Part shown: positions 27,450 to 35,835 of the stretch, one piece after another
Layout: the number at the start of each line of letters is the position of its first letter
Numbering within the stretch: position 1 is the stretch's first letter
Assembly (NCBI GenBank): GCA_026417655.1
Contig: JAOACS010000031.1
Coordinates: 62,001-126,000, forward strand
Length of the DNA stretch: 64,000 nucleotides
DNA from: Syntrophobacterales bacterium
GTDB lineage: Bacteria; Desulfobacterota; Syntrophobacteria; Syntrophobacterales; Thermodesulforhabdaceae
Reading direction: 5' to 3'
Translations under genes and position numbers: made by a program
The notes under the pieces: model-generated
What the model saw: only the letters and a program-made list of their open reading frames with translations
Databases searched by the model: none
What the model was told of the DNA's origin: nothing

Positions 27450-28849
27450 TGAAGCCTCAGGACTATCACAAAAAAACATCCTACACTCGAGGAAAGCTTG
27501 GGGGAGGATGGTGGGAGAGAGGAGATCCCCCATCACTTTTCAAAACCTATCGTGGTATACCATCCATCCCTTTGCCGAGGGATATCTCTTTCCCATCCAT
27601 TACTTTAGAAGAACTACTAACCACAAGTGTCCGCCATAGCCATCCCTTATCCCTAAGAGCCATCAGCGAGTTTCTCTTCTTAAGCTACGCAATTACGGCA
27701 TTTTTCAGGGATGAACGCTATTCCTTCAGAACGGTTCCCTCTGCAGGTGCCCTCTATCCAGCAGAGTTATACATAGCCACATCTGGTATTCCAGATATCC
27801 ATCCCGGAATATACCATTATAACTCTTCAGACCATTCTCTAAGAAGGATCGCAAAACTCGAGGAATTCAAAGGCCCCTTCCCCTCTATCCAAGCTATTGT
27901 TACAGGGATCCTATATCGATCCTCATCGAAATACCGCGAAAGGGCCTTTAGATACGTTTTGCTGGATGGAGGACACCTCTTAGAACAGGTTTTTCTAGCC
28001 GGTCGGGCTATTGGGCTTCGAACCTTAGGTGCCAACTCCGTATCCCTACCTTTAGCCTCCTCTTACTGGGAAAAGGTTCTCTCCGTAGACCCTCAACATG
28101 AGGTAGCCCTAGGAACGGTTATCTTTGAAGCTACCCCTAGCTATGACAAAATAAATTACGAACTGGATATAGAAGGGCTTAAGTCAGCAAGTAAGGTAGC
28201 AAAAAACTGTCCTATTCCTCCGTCCATTCTGGAAGTGGTAGACTTCACCAAGGGAGATCTTTTTATAGCGGAAGAATCCCCTATCCAACCCGAAGAATCA
28301 TTCAATTGGGAACCATTAAAGACAACCTTCACAAAGGTTTCTCTCTCTAGACGTTCTAGAAGGGATTTTATTAGACGCTCCGTTAGCTCTAAAAAGATTT
28401 TTAGCTTCCTCAGGGCCCTGAGGGGACTTATTCCCAGAGGTATTCGTATTCTATTTGTTTTAGAACGTTGTGACGATAGGCTTCCAGATGGTATCTACGA
28501 AATCGTTTTTGAAGATAAGTCAACAAATCTTAAAATCCTCAGGCACGGCTCCTTTCTTTCTAAATGTGCTAAGGCTTCTTTGGATCAATTGTGGCTTGCC
28601 GATGCGGTGCTTCACGTGGTCATAGCAGTTTCCGTAGGAAGCCCGGAGGTAAAGGTTGAACCAGCCCTTTACCGTAACCTATTACTTCAGGCTGGACGAT
28701 TAGGACAACGAGTCTATCTTACGGCAGAAGCTCTTGGGCTTGGTTGTTGTGGTATCGGTGCCTTCTACGATGAAGAATTAAGAAATATTTTCAGTCTTCC
28801 CACTGAATGGGAAGTAGTTTATCTGCTCGGAGTAGGAATCGCTTCCTAA
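27449..28849 (+). CDS. SagB-type nitroreductase-fold dehydrogenase, tandem
   Basis: The 466-residue protein is two nitroreductase-like FMN domains in series. The first has PSAGALYPAELYIAT and GGHLLEQVFLAGRAIGLR, and the second has SRRSRRDFIRRSVS and LLLQAGRLGQRVYLTAEALGLG, the typical repeat of SagB-type dehydrogenases. In streptolysin-like clusters SagB oxidises azolines, but free-standing double forms are common in anaerobes and are not linked to peptides. No cyclodehydratase or precursor peptide is next to it. The start at 27449 overlaps the diiron gene stop by one base; 27437 is the alternative. Confidence 0.85.
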   Translation: MKPQDYHKKTSYTRGKLGGGWWERGDPPSLFKTYRGIPSIPLPRDISFPSITLEELLTTSVRHSHPLSLRAISEFLFLSYAITAFFRDERYSFRTVPSAGALYPAELYIATSGIPDIHPGIYHYNSSDHSLRRIAKLEEFKGPFPSIQAIVTGILYRSSSKYRERAFRYVLLDGGHLLEQVFLAGRAIGLRTLGANSVSLPLASSYWEKVLSVDPQHEVALGTVIFEATPSYDKINYELDIEGLKSASKVAKNCPIPPSILEVVDFTKGDLFIAEESPIQPEESFNWEPLKTTFTKVSLSRRSRRDFIRRSVSSKKIFSFLRALRGLIPRGIRILFVLERCDDRLPDGIYEIVFEDKSTNLKILRHGSFLSKCAKASLDQLWLADAVLHVVIAVSVGSPEVKVEPALYRNLLLQAGRLGQRVYLTAEALGLGCCGIGAFYDEELRNIFSLPTEWEVVYLLGVGIAS

Positions 28850-28888
28850 AATATTATGGCGGAAAACTTCCGGTAAAGAAGATTCTAA

Positions 28889-30025
28889 ATGAAGCTCGTA
28901 GTAAATAGCATACCAGCTAAGGGGCTTGTTACGGGAATTGGAAGATACGTTCGATCCCTATATGAGGTTATTTTGAAATACGAAGGAGTAGACGTAACCT
29001 TCTTTGATGGAGTAAAGAGCGAAAAAACTCTTCCTCCCTACAGGGATCCTAAAAAGTATATCTCCTTTATAGATCGGTTCTCTAGCTTGCCCTGGTGGGC
29101 CACCTCGTGGGTACGGTCCCTTTATTGGCTATTTTTTGAAAAGCGCCTTCAGAAACTACTAGATAAAGTTAAGGCCTCCCTATACCATGAACCCGCCCTA
29201 TTCCCTGCAAAGATCACCCATCGCCCTCAAGTCCTTAATATCCACGATCTTTCCCTTATGAAAATGGACCAATTTCATCCCAAAGATCGAGTAACCTTTT
29301 TTCGCATTTTCTTTAAGAAAAGACTCTCCTTGGCCAATCATATAATAACGGTTTCAGAATTCATAAAAGGTGAAGTCTCGGACCTATTGTCGGTGCCACT
29401 TGAAAAAATTACCGCTATCCCCTTGGCTCCCTCTAAGCATTTTTATCCCCGTCCATCCTCGGAAGTAAGAAAAGTTATGGAAAAATATAACCTTCGAAAG
29501 CCTTTTATTATAGCGGTAGGAAGCATTGATCCTCGGAAAAACTTAAAACTTGTAATCCAGGCTCTTAATACTATGGATTACAAGGACCTAGTGCTCGTCC
29601 TAGTGGGCTGGAAAGGCTGGGGTTACAAAGAATTGGAGAAGGATTTAAATAGGTTGAAACGGGGGGATAAGGTAAGGCTCTTAGGATATGTCCCTGACGA
29701 GGATTTAGCCTCCCTTTATTCAGGAGCCCTTTCCCTTGTTTACCCCAGCCTTTATGAAGGTTTTGGTCTTCCCGTTGTGGAAGCCATGGCCTGCGGATGT
29801 CCCGTTATATGTTCGAACACGTCGAGCCTCCCAGAGGTCGCTGGAAATGCCGCTATATTAATAGATCCATACGACTCTAGAGCACTTGCAGAAGCTATAG
29901 CTGCTTTTCTAGAGAATAAGCCCCTTAGGGAGCAATTTATTCATCTTGGATTTTACAGGTTAGCCCATTTCTCCTGGGAAAAAACCGCCGAAAAGACTAT
30001 TCAATTGTTTAGATCCCTTGTCTGA
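28889..30025 (+). CDS. Glycosyltransferase family 4
   Basis: The 378-residue GT-B enzyme has the GT4 donor-site motif YEGFGLPVVEAMACG (EX7E) near residue 290, RKNLKLVIQAL, and an N-terminal GIGRYVRSLYE. It probably extends a cell-surface glycan using a nucleotide sugar. It lies 39 bp after the SagB gene and is far from the main polysaccharide locus. The acceptor and sugar cannot be told. Confidence 0.9.
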   Translation: MKLVVNSIPAKGLVTGIGRYVRSLYEVILKYEGVDVTFFDGVKSEKTLPPYRDPKKYISFIDRFSSLPWWATSWVRSLYWLFFEKRLQKLLDKVKASLYHEPALFPAKITHRPQVLNIHDLSLMKMDQFHPKDRVTFFRIFFKKRLSLANHIITVSEFIKGEVSDLLSVPLEKITAIPLAPSKHFYPRPSSEVRKVMEKYNLRKPFIIAVGSIDPRKNLKLVIQALNTMDYKDLVLVLVGWKGWGYKELEKDLNRLKRGDKVRLLGYVPDEDLASLYSGALSLVYPSLYEGFGLPVVEAMACGCPVICSNTSSLPEVAGNAAILIDPYDSRALAEAIAAFLENKPLREQFIHLGFYRLAHFSWEKTAEKTIQLFRSLV

Positions 30026-30032
30026 AAAAGAT

Positions 30033-30056
30033 GTCGAAGGACTCGACAATTTTGTC
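30033..30056. promoter_or_regulatory. Inverted repeats upstream of sigma-54 promoter
   Basis: GTCGA-AGGAC-TCGAC (30033-30047) and the overlapping GACAA-TT-TTGTC (30045-30056) lie about 115-140 bp upstream of the predicted start site, the usual place of enhancer-binding protein sites. The octamer GTCGAAGG recurs at 37841 near the other sigma-54 promoter. Confidence 0.4.
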
Positions 30057-30144
30057 GTGAAAGGTAGCTAAAAACATCTTGATAGAGATGGCTCTAGCTG
30101 AGGTATCTCTATGTAACTACTTGAAAAGAGCTATCTTTTCTAAA

Positions 30145-30159
30145 TGGCACCTCTTTTGC
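30145..30159 (+). promoter_or_regulatory. Sigma-54 (-24/-12) promoter
   Basis: TGGCAC, five bases (CTCTT), TTGC: full match to the sigma-54 consensus with correct spacing. It is 63 bp upstream of the small exported protein gene at 30223, in a 197-bp gap with no other gene. Confidence 0.78.
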
Positions 30160-30222
30160 CCACTTCCTATATCGAAAACTTACCGTATATGGTGAGCTAA
30201 ATTTTCAGAGGAGGTAAAAACC

Positions 30223-30450
30223 ATGAGAAAGTCTCTTATCTTAATTTCACTTATAGCTGCTGGATTGATCTTTGCGTCTATTTCCCACGCAGGAAATGGT
30301 CGAGGTGCTATGGACGGGACAGGGCCCATATCCATTACTTCCGGATGTCTAGGAAAGGCTGGTATAACTCAGCCCGGACTGGGCAAGCAATTAAGTTGGG
30401 GTCGGAAAACCGGTATGAACTTTCAGGGACAGGGTTTTGGCAGAAGATAA
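30223..30450 (+). CDS. Small exported protein of unknown function
   Basis: The 75-residue product has a clear signal peptide (MRKSLILISLIAAGLIFASISHA, cut about residue 23) and a Gly-rich mature part of about 52 residues with GRGAMDGTGPI, one Cys and a basic C-terminus. The DGTGP element also occurs in small Gly-rich proteins of anaerobes (DUF5320-like), but the match is short. CAGAGGAGG precedes the ATG. It is the first gene behind the sigma-54 promoter and is followed 21 bp later by another exported protein. Function not recognised. Confidence 0.75.
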   Translation: MRKSLILISLIAAGLIFASISHAGNGRGAMDGTGPISITSGCLGKAGITQPGLGKQLSWGRKTGMNFQGQGFGRR

Positions 30451-30471
30451 ATCCATAAAAGGAGGGCGCAG

Positions 30472-30867
30472 ATGAGAAGAGTAAGTCTTATAACAGCTCT
30501 AATACTAATACTTGGGATAGCTGGGGAGGCCCTTTCGCAACCACCCTATGCTCAGGGTAGATGTCCTTTCCTGGCAGGAATGACACCCATTAAATTAAGT
30601 GGGACGATAGAGTTCATAGAATTTCCTATGGCTATCTTAAGGACTCCCGGGGGTGAGACCTACAACCTACGATTAGGTCCATGGTGGTTCTGGAGAGAGA
30701 TGGGCTATACGCTAAATATTGGAGAAAAGGTAGAAGTAGATGGCTTTAAATCGGCCGATTTTATCGCCCCATCGGTAATCCGTGGACAGGGTAAGGAGAT
30801 CAAATTAAGAGATAATAATGGCTATCCTCTTTGGGGAGGTGGTGGTGGACCCAGGGGAAGATGGTAA
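30472..30867 (+). CDS. Exported OB-fold-like protein
   Basis: The 131-residue protein has a signal peptide (cut near LSQ, residue about 22). The mature part KLSGTIEFIEFPMAILRTPG, LRLGPWWFWREMGYTLNIGEKVEVDG looks like the small periplasmic OB-fold proteins of deltaproteobacteria, with a Gly-rich end (GGGGGPRGRW). AAAGGAGGGC lies upstream. It shares an operon and Gly/Arg-rich tails with the preceding small protein, so they may act together at the cell envelope. Function is unknown. Confidence 0.78.
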   Translation: MRRVSLITALILILGIAGEALSQPPYAQGRCPFLAGMTPIKLSGTIEFIEFPMAILRTPGGETYNLRLGPWWFWREMGYTLNIGEKVEVDGFKSADFIAPSVIRGQGKEIKLRDNNGYPLWGGGGGPRGRW

Positions 30868-30877
30868 AAACTAAGCC

Positions 30878-30914
30878 TATGAGGGCACTTCCTTTCCCTC
30901 AGAGTGCCCTCATA
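30878..30914. terminator. Bidirectional hairpin between convergent genes
   Basis: TATGAGGGCACT, a 13-base loop, AGTGCCCTCATA: a perfect 12-bp stem between the OB-fold gene (plus) and uvrC (minus). A-rich sequence on its left gives a partial T-run for the minus strand; the plus side has none, so strength differs by direction. Confidence 0.65.
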
Positions 30915-30917
30915 AGC

Positions 30918-32822
30918 TTACCTCTGGGGATGGAAAAATTCGTAAATTCCCTTTGCTACTTCCTCAGGGATGCCAGGTATAGCCAAAAGATCCTCAAGTC
31001 GCGCTTGGCTTATAGATTCAACATCTCCAAAGTAATTGAGAAGTATTTTTTTTCTTTTTGGACCTATGCCTCTTATAGCATCTAGCACGGATTTATGAAG
31101 GGATCGGCGATGTTGTCTCTGATAGGCAGTCAGAGCATAGCGATGAGCTTCATCTCGGATCATTTGAAGAAACTTTCGAACCTTCGGATAGTTAGAAAGC
31201 AGGAGGGGATCGGATTTACTAGAAAGATATAGCTTTTCTGCAAAGAGCCTCTCAGGCTTACTACTAGGACCTCTTTCTTTGGCAAGGGCCACCACCGTTG
31301 GTAATGTCTTTAAGAAGCCTCCATGGCTAAGCTTTTCTAAGGCCCTTATTGCTCCATGAAGCTGTCCCTTACCACCATCTACCACCAAAAGGTCAATCTC
31401 TTCAAAAAACTTGGGCTCCCCAATCGCTAGCTTCTCAATAGTAGCCTGAATCATTGCGGGGTCGTTTTGTTCCACCAATTCGCCTAGAGGGCATGTTCGA
31501 TACAAACCTGGAATCGGGATACCGTTTTTAAAAATCACAATGGCTCCCGTCGTATACTTTCCCTGAAGATTCGAAATATCGATACAGGCAATACTTTCAG
31601 GCGTTGAGTTAAGTTTAAGAAAATCCTTTAGAAGTTCAAGACTCTCCTTCCGTGAACTCGAATGAGAAAGAAGGACCTTGGCCTGTTCTTTTGCATTGGA
31701 CAAAGCTAATTCCAGGAGTTCGACATCTATCCCATCATCCCCCCTAGAGACAATTGTAACAGGAGCTCCACGGAGTTCTGTAAGATATTCCTCCAGTTCG
31801 ACTCTATCTTCCACTTCAAAGGGGAGAAGGATCTCTTCCGGAACGAAGGGATAAATGCTGTAATACTGGCTAATAAATGAGGAAACTATCTTATCCTCCT
31901 CCGCCGATGCGGTGCTCACGTCAAAACTTTTATGTCCTGTTACAGTTCCACTTCTAACATAAACAACTGAGACAAAGGCATAGCGTCCATCCGAAAAGTA
32001 TCCGAAGACATCTCTATTGATACGCTTATGAGAGACTACTGATTGTCGCTCCATTAGAGCATCCAGTGCAAAGAGCCTATCCCTTAGGATCGCTGCCTTC
32101 TCAAATTCTAAACTTTCAGAGGCCTCTTGCATCTCCCTTATTAATTTCTCTCTTAAGAACTTGTCATCCCCGTTGAGAAACCTTATAAGATCTCGCACAA
32201 TAGCATAATACTGCTTCTTAGATATCTTCCCTGCGCATGGAGCAAGACAGAGTCCTAGGTCATGATTTATACAGGGGCGGGATCGTTTCATAAAATTCTG
32301 GCTGGGGCACTTCCTAAGGGGGAAAGCTCTTCTTAGGACCTTTACCACTTCATTCATGGCCTGCGATGAAGGATAGGGACCAAAATAAAAGGCCCCATCT
32401 CTTCTTATCTGCCTAACCGTTTCAAGCTTTGGAAAAGATTCCTTTGTATTGATTCTTATCGAAGGGTAATTCTTATCATCCCGGAGGACAACGTTATAAG
32501 GAGGACGAAATTTTTTAATAAGTTGCGCTTCAAGGAGAAGAGCCTCTTTTTCATTTCTGGTAACAATAAATTCGAAGGCATTAGCCTTTTTCATCATGGA
32601 GGCGATTTTAAGTGGAAGAGGCGACCGAAAATAACTTGAAAGCCGCCTCCTTAAATTAATCGCCTTACCAACGTAAAGCACCGATCCCTTAGCATCCTCA
32701 AAGAAATAAACACCACAACCCTCCGGGATAACCTCTTTTGCTAATGAAAGATCTTCAGTTAATAAATTGGTAGGAAATTTGTTTTCCCCGAGCCGAAGAG
32801 GATCATCTAATCCAGAAGGCAT
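30918..32822 (-). CDS. uvrC: Excinuclease ABC subunit C
   Basis: The 634-residue repair nuclease has the GIY-YIG domain (GCGVYFFEDAKGSVLYVGKA, about 35-54), a UVR motif near 200-235, the RNase H-like C-terminal nuclease (CIDISNLQGKYTTGAIVIF with the first Asp; VVDGGKGQL with the second) and the helix-hairpin-helix pair GIGPKRKKILL and IPGIPEEVAKGI at the end. Length matches the family. It cuts both sides of a lesion with UvrAB. The start ATG has no strong ribosome-binding site and lies 2 bp after the CGGC gene stop, so translation is probably coupled. Confidence 0.96.
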   Translation of the reverse strand: MPSGLDDPLRLGENKFPTNLLTEDLSLAKEVIPEGCGVYFFEDAKGSVLYVGKAINLRRRLSSYFRSPLPLKIASMMKKANAFEFIVTRNEKEALLLEAQLIKKFRPPYNVVLRDDKNYPSIRINTKESFPKLETVRQIRRDGAFYFGPYPSSQAMNEVVKVLRRAFPLRKCPSQNFMKRSRPCINHDLGLCLAPCAGKISKKQYYAIVRDLIRFLNGDDKFLREKLIREMQEASESLEFEKAAILRDRLFALDALMERQSVVSHKRINRDVFGYFSDGRYAFVSVVYVRSGTVTGHKSFDVSTASAEEDKIVSSFISQYYSIYPFVPEEILLPFEVEDRVELEEYLTELRGAPVTIVSRGDDGIDVELLELALSNAKEQAKVLLSHSSSRKESLELLKDFLKLNSTPESIACIDISNLQGKYTTGAIVIFKNGIPIPGLYRTCPLGELVEQNDPAMIQATIEKLAIGEPKFFEEIDLLVVDGGKGQLHGAIRALEKLSHGGFLKTLPTVVALAKERGPSSKPERLFAEKLYLSSKSDPLLLSNYPKVRKFLQMIRDEAHRYALTAYQRQHRRSLHKSVLDAIRGIGPKRKKILLNYFGDVESISQARLEDLLAIPGIPEEVAKGIYEFFHPQR

Positions 32823-32824
32823 TT

Positions 32825-33169
32825 TTAGACGTATTCATGGGTTCCCATAATGACAGGAATTCCAAAATTGCTTTCTATCATTTTCGCCATATCCTCAGGT
32901 TTGTAGTAGGGACAGCCAGGTTGAGCCTTTACCATGCAGGTACTCATGTGAATAGCGTCAGGTTTCATATCGGAAAGTTTCATAGCCATCTTCATATTAG
33001 GAATCAATGTTCTTCCAGGACATTCACATCTCATAAAGAAGGCCACCTGAGAGGATTCATCAAATTTACCCTCCCCAAGAGCAGCCGCCTTATAGCATCT
33101 CCATTCTCCTGGACATCCATAACCATCGTCCATATAAGCTCCACACCCAACGATTCCAACCTTTTTCAT
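32825..33169 (-). CDS. CGGC domain protein
   Basis: The 114-residue protein has the CGGC-domain pattern of spaced cysteines: VGIVGCGAYMDDGYGCPGEWRC, MRCECPGR, STCMVKAQPGCPYY. These are thought to bind metal or a cofactor; function is unknown and the domain is mostly found in anaerobes. A start at 33169 is chosen since AAGGAGG lies 8 bases upstream; an in-frame start at 33217 has no such signal and would overlap the previous gene. It is between the TatD-like gene (10 bp) and uvrC (2 bp). Confidence 0.85.
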   Translation of the reverse strand: MKKVGIVGCGAYMDDGYGCPGEWRCYKAAALGEGKFDESSQVAFFMRCECPGRTLIPNMKMAMKLSDMKPDAIHMSTCMVKAQPGCPYYKPEDMAKMIESNFGIPVIMGTHEYV

Positions 33170-33179
33170 GTCAGCCTCC

Positions 33180-33980
33180 TTATTCTGAAGATTGAATGTT
33201 AAAAAATTCCAGGGCATTCTTTAATGCCAGAGTCACAAATTGTTCTTCCTCAAGCTTTTCATGTCTTTCAACCCATTCCAGGTAGGGCTGAGAAAGATCC
33301 TTTGCTCCATCGCTGTTTACCAGAATAGCCTTAACTCTTTGAGGATACTGTTCTAATATCTTATAAAGATCCTGAGGAGCACTCTTACCTTTCTGAAGTG
33401 TTATCCCTGCCATGTATCCTTCACCATAAACCATATCATAGGTTGTAGGTGTTACATGGTCAATGATTATAAAAGGGTGAAGTGGTTCGTAATCTTCAAG
33501 AAACCTGAGAAGCTTTTCAGTTATTCTCTCTTTGTTTTGTCTTGGTGTGTGAACCCCAACACGTTTCCTTTTGGGAAGATTAGTCTCCGCCCATTCAAGT
33601 TGCCATCGAAATATTCTTTCCTCCTCCGGTGTGTTAACATCTATGCCGAGTTCGCCAAGACCAAGACATAGGGGATTTTCAATATGCTTTGTCAAAGCAT
33701 CTGTTATCTCGGACGGAAGTTTCTTCAAACCAATAATATCTTCAGGTATTGATCTTGGATGAATGCCAACGAGATAAAAAAATGGAACCCCTTCTTCAGT
33801 AAAGCGATTGCAAAGACTTGAAAGCCCGTCCCAATAGGCTGGATACTGTCGAAAGGAAAGAATCTCTTCGTTATAGGACCATGTAATCCCACCAAGAGCT
33901 TTCTCTCGATATTCCCTGAGAAAATCAGGGACGAATCGAAAAAGCATATCAGCATGACAATGCGAGTCCAGAGCGCGCAT
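33180..33980 (-). CDS. TatD-like metal-dependent hydrolase
   Basis: The 266-residue protein starts with the DSHCHAD motif (HxH metal ligands H7 and H9), followed by VGIHPRSIPED, GLGELGID with a conserved Glu, VGVHTPRQ and IIDHVTPTTYD, the sequence of metal ligands in the TatD/amidohydrolase barrel. TatD proteins are often DNases, though this branch (with HTPR) is distinct and its substrate is unknown. ATG at 33980 is preferred to 34004 because GGAGG lies 7 bases before it. It heads the operon that ends with uvrC. Confidence 0.82.
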   Translation of the reverse strand: MRALDSHCHADMLFRFVPDFLREYREKALGGITWSYNEEILSFRQYPAYWDGLSSLCNRFTEEGVPFFYLVGIHPRSIPEDIIGLKKLPSEITDALTKHIENPLCLGLGELGIDVNTPEEERIFRWQLEWAETNLPKRKRVGVHTPRQNKERITEKLLRFLEDYEPLHPFIIIDHVTPTTYDMVYGEGYMAGITLQKGKSAPQDLYKILEQYPQRVKAILVNSDGAKDLSQPYLEWVERHEKLEEEQFVTLALKNALEFFNIQSSE

Positions 33981-34042
33981 TATGAACCCTCCATATACAG
34001 GCAAGAAATAATGATAATTAGCCTATAAGAAATACATATTAA

Positions 34043-34071
34043 AATATAATAGAGTTGACACCCTAGGTCAA
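34043..34071 (-). promoter_or_regulatory. Sigma-70 promoter for the TatD/CGGC/uvrC operon
   Basis: On the minus strand TTGACC (34071-34066), 17 bases, TATATT (34048-34043): both boxes match at five of six positions with ideal spacing, 63 bp upstream of the TatD-like start. Confidence 0.6.
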
Positions 34072-34083
34072 GCATCCTAAGAA
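34055..34083 (+). promoter_or_regulatory. Possible divergent promoter for the disulfide reductase gene
   Basis: TTGACA (34055-34060), 17 bases, TAAGAA (34078-34083). The -35 is consensus but the -10 is weak. Its -35 and that of the minus-strand promoter lie in one inverted repeat, TTGAC-N7-GTCAA (34055-34071), so the two promoters overlap face to face. Confidence 0.35.
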
Positions 34084-34128
34084 AGGCCTGATCAGCCTGA
34101 ATCTAACTCAGAAGAGGAGGAAAAAACT

Positions 34129-35835
34129 ATGGCGGAGGAAAGGGGGCTTCGAGTATTAGTTGTAGGAGGTGTCGCATGTGGTTCTAAAGCTGCAGCCAGA
34201 CTTAAGCGACTCATGCCCGATGCTAGCATTACCATCATAGATAGGTCTTCCTATATCTCCTACGGATCCTGCGGCATTCCTTACTACGTGGAAGGACTTT
34301 TCGATGATGTGATGGTTCTTAATGAAACCCCTGTAGGTGTTCGGCGAACACCCCAGTTTTTTGAGCAAGTTAAGGGCGTGAAGGTTTTAACTCGCACGGA
34401 AGCTTTATCTATTGATCCTATTTCTAAAACTCTTCGAATAAGAAACCTTGATACGGGAGAAGAGAAGGATCTACCCTACGATAAACTTATCCTTGCTACG
34501 GGCGCTAGAGCCCTTCGTCCTTCAGTCCCAGGCATAGATTTACAACGGGTCTGGACGGTTAGAAACCTTGATGATGCAGAAGCTATCCGCTTTGCTATAG
34601 AGAGGGATGGCTTGAAAAAAGCTGTTGTAATAGGCGGTGGTTATATAGGCCTTGAAATGGCGGAAGCCCTTACCTTGAGAGGCTTAGAAGTAACAGTTGT
34701 TGAAATGATGCCCCACCTTCTTCCTCACATGCTCGATTTAGAATTAGCACTTCTTCTAGAAAACCACATAAGGCAAAAGGGCGTAAGACTTCTTCTGAAT
34801 GAGAGACTTCAGGCTATAAACGGTAGCGGCACAGTCAATTCGGTCACAACCGATAAAAGAACGATTGAGGCCGATCTTGTCATCATCTCCATTGGGGTAA
34901 AACCTAACGATCAGCTTGCTCGAGAAGCTGGTCTTAGCTGTGACCCTAAAGGTGGCATAATAATTAATAATTACTGCCAAACCAGCGATCCAGATATTTA
35001 TGCCGGTGGAGACTGTGTGCTGAATTCTTACATCCATCCCTTCACGGAGCGCCCCATCTATGTCCCCCTCGGATCCACAGCGAACAAGCATGGAAGAGTT
35101 ATAGCAAACCATATCGCAGGAATTATCACGCCCTTTCCAGGCATTATCGCAACATCTCTATGTAGGATTTTTGATTTTAACATAGGCTGTGCCGGTATCA
35201 CTCAAAAACTTGCTAATGAACTTCGCCTCGATGTTGAAACGGCCCTATGGGCCGGGCCCGATAAATCTCATTACATGAATGGGAACCCTTTAATTATAAA
35301 ACTCATAGCTTCTAAACGATATAGAATACTTCTTGGATGTGAAATCATAGGTCCAGGCGATGTATCCAAACGGCTCGATGTTGCCGTAACAGCAATATCT
35401 CTTGGTGCCTCCTTGGATCACATAGCCTATCTCGATCTAGGTTATGCTCCACCCTTTGCCCCTCCAATAGATCCCTTGCTTACGGCAACCCACGTTCTCC
35501 TCAACAAAATGAACGGTTTGGCCAAAGGACTGAACCCAAGAGAAGCCTATAGATTGATGCAAGAGAGGGAAGATCTCATTCTCCTTGATGTTCGTACTCC
35601 TCAGGAGTTTTCTGAGCTTCGCCTAAATGATCCTAGGGTGGTCCATATTCCCCTTGGAATGCTTCGCCAGAGAGCCAGGGAACTTCCAAAGGACAAAATT
35701 ATTCTGAGTTTTTGCAAGGTAAGCCTACGAGGTTACGAGGCTCAGCGGATTCTCAATGCTGAAGGGTTTGATAAGGTTTGGTTTATAGAAGGTGGTCTTA
35801 TGGCATGGCCCTTTGGAAATCTTATCTCTTCATAG
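34129..35835 (+). CDS. CoA-disulfide/persulfide reductase with C-terminal rhodanese domain
   Basis: The 568-residue flavoprotein has an FAD site (VLVVGGVACGSKAAARL), the redox cysteine C48 in SYGSCGIPYY typical of CoA-disulfide reductase and NADH oxidase, an NAD site (KAVVIGGGYIGLEMAEAL) and the dimer interface domain up to about residue 450. Residues 470-565 are a rhodanese domain (LLDVRTPQEF) with active Cys C529 in SFCKVSLRG. This fusion is known as NAD(P)H-dependent persulfide or polysulfide reductase in sulfur-reducing bacteria. It fits with the sulfite-exporter-like and molybdoenzyme genes that follow. A GAGGAGG site precedes the ATG. The last bases overlap the convergent membrane protein gene by 6 bp. 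Confidence 0.93.
   Translation: MAEERGLRVLVVGGVACGSKAAARLKRLMPDASITIIDRSSYISYGSCGIPYYVEGLFDDVMVLNETPVGVRRTPQFFEQVKGVKVLTRTEALSIDPISKTLRIRNLDTGEEKDLPYDKLILATGARALRPSVPGIDLQRVWTVRNLDDAEAIRFAIERDGLKKAVVIGGGYIGLEMAEALTLRGLEVTVVEMMPHLLPHMLDLELALLLENHIRQKGVRLLLNERLQAINGSGTVNSVTTDKRTIEADLVIISIGVKPNDQLAREAGLSCDPKGGIIINNYCQTSDPDIYAGGDCVLNSYIHPFTERPIYVPLGSTANKHGRVIANHIAGIITPFPGIIATSLCRIFDFNIGCAGITQKLANELRLDVETALWAGPDKSHYMNGNPLIIKLIASKRYRILLGCEIIGPGDVSKRLDVAVTAISLGASLDHIAYLDLGYAPPFAPPIDPLLTATHVLLNKMNGLAKGLNPREAYRLMQEREDLILLDVRTPQEFSELRLNDPRVVHIPLGMLRQRARELPKDKIILSFCKVSLRGYEAQRILNAEGFDKVWFIEGGLMAWPFGNLISS

Noticed and set aside
27449-28849. Azole-modified peptide (streptolysin-like) cluster suggested by the SagB-type protein
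   Set aside because: No precursor peptide, cyclodehydratase or transporter is nearby; double SagB-type proteins are common outside such clusters.
34007-34020. Fur-box-like AATAATGATAATTA
   Set aside because: Only two of three hexamers match and such AT-rich strings are common here; the adjacent genes are not iron genes.
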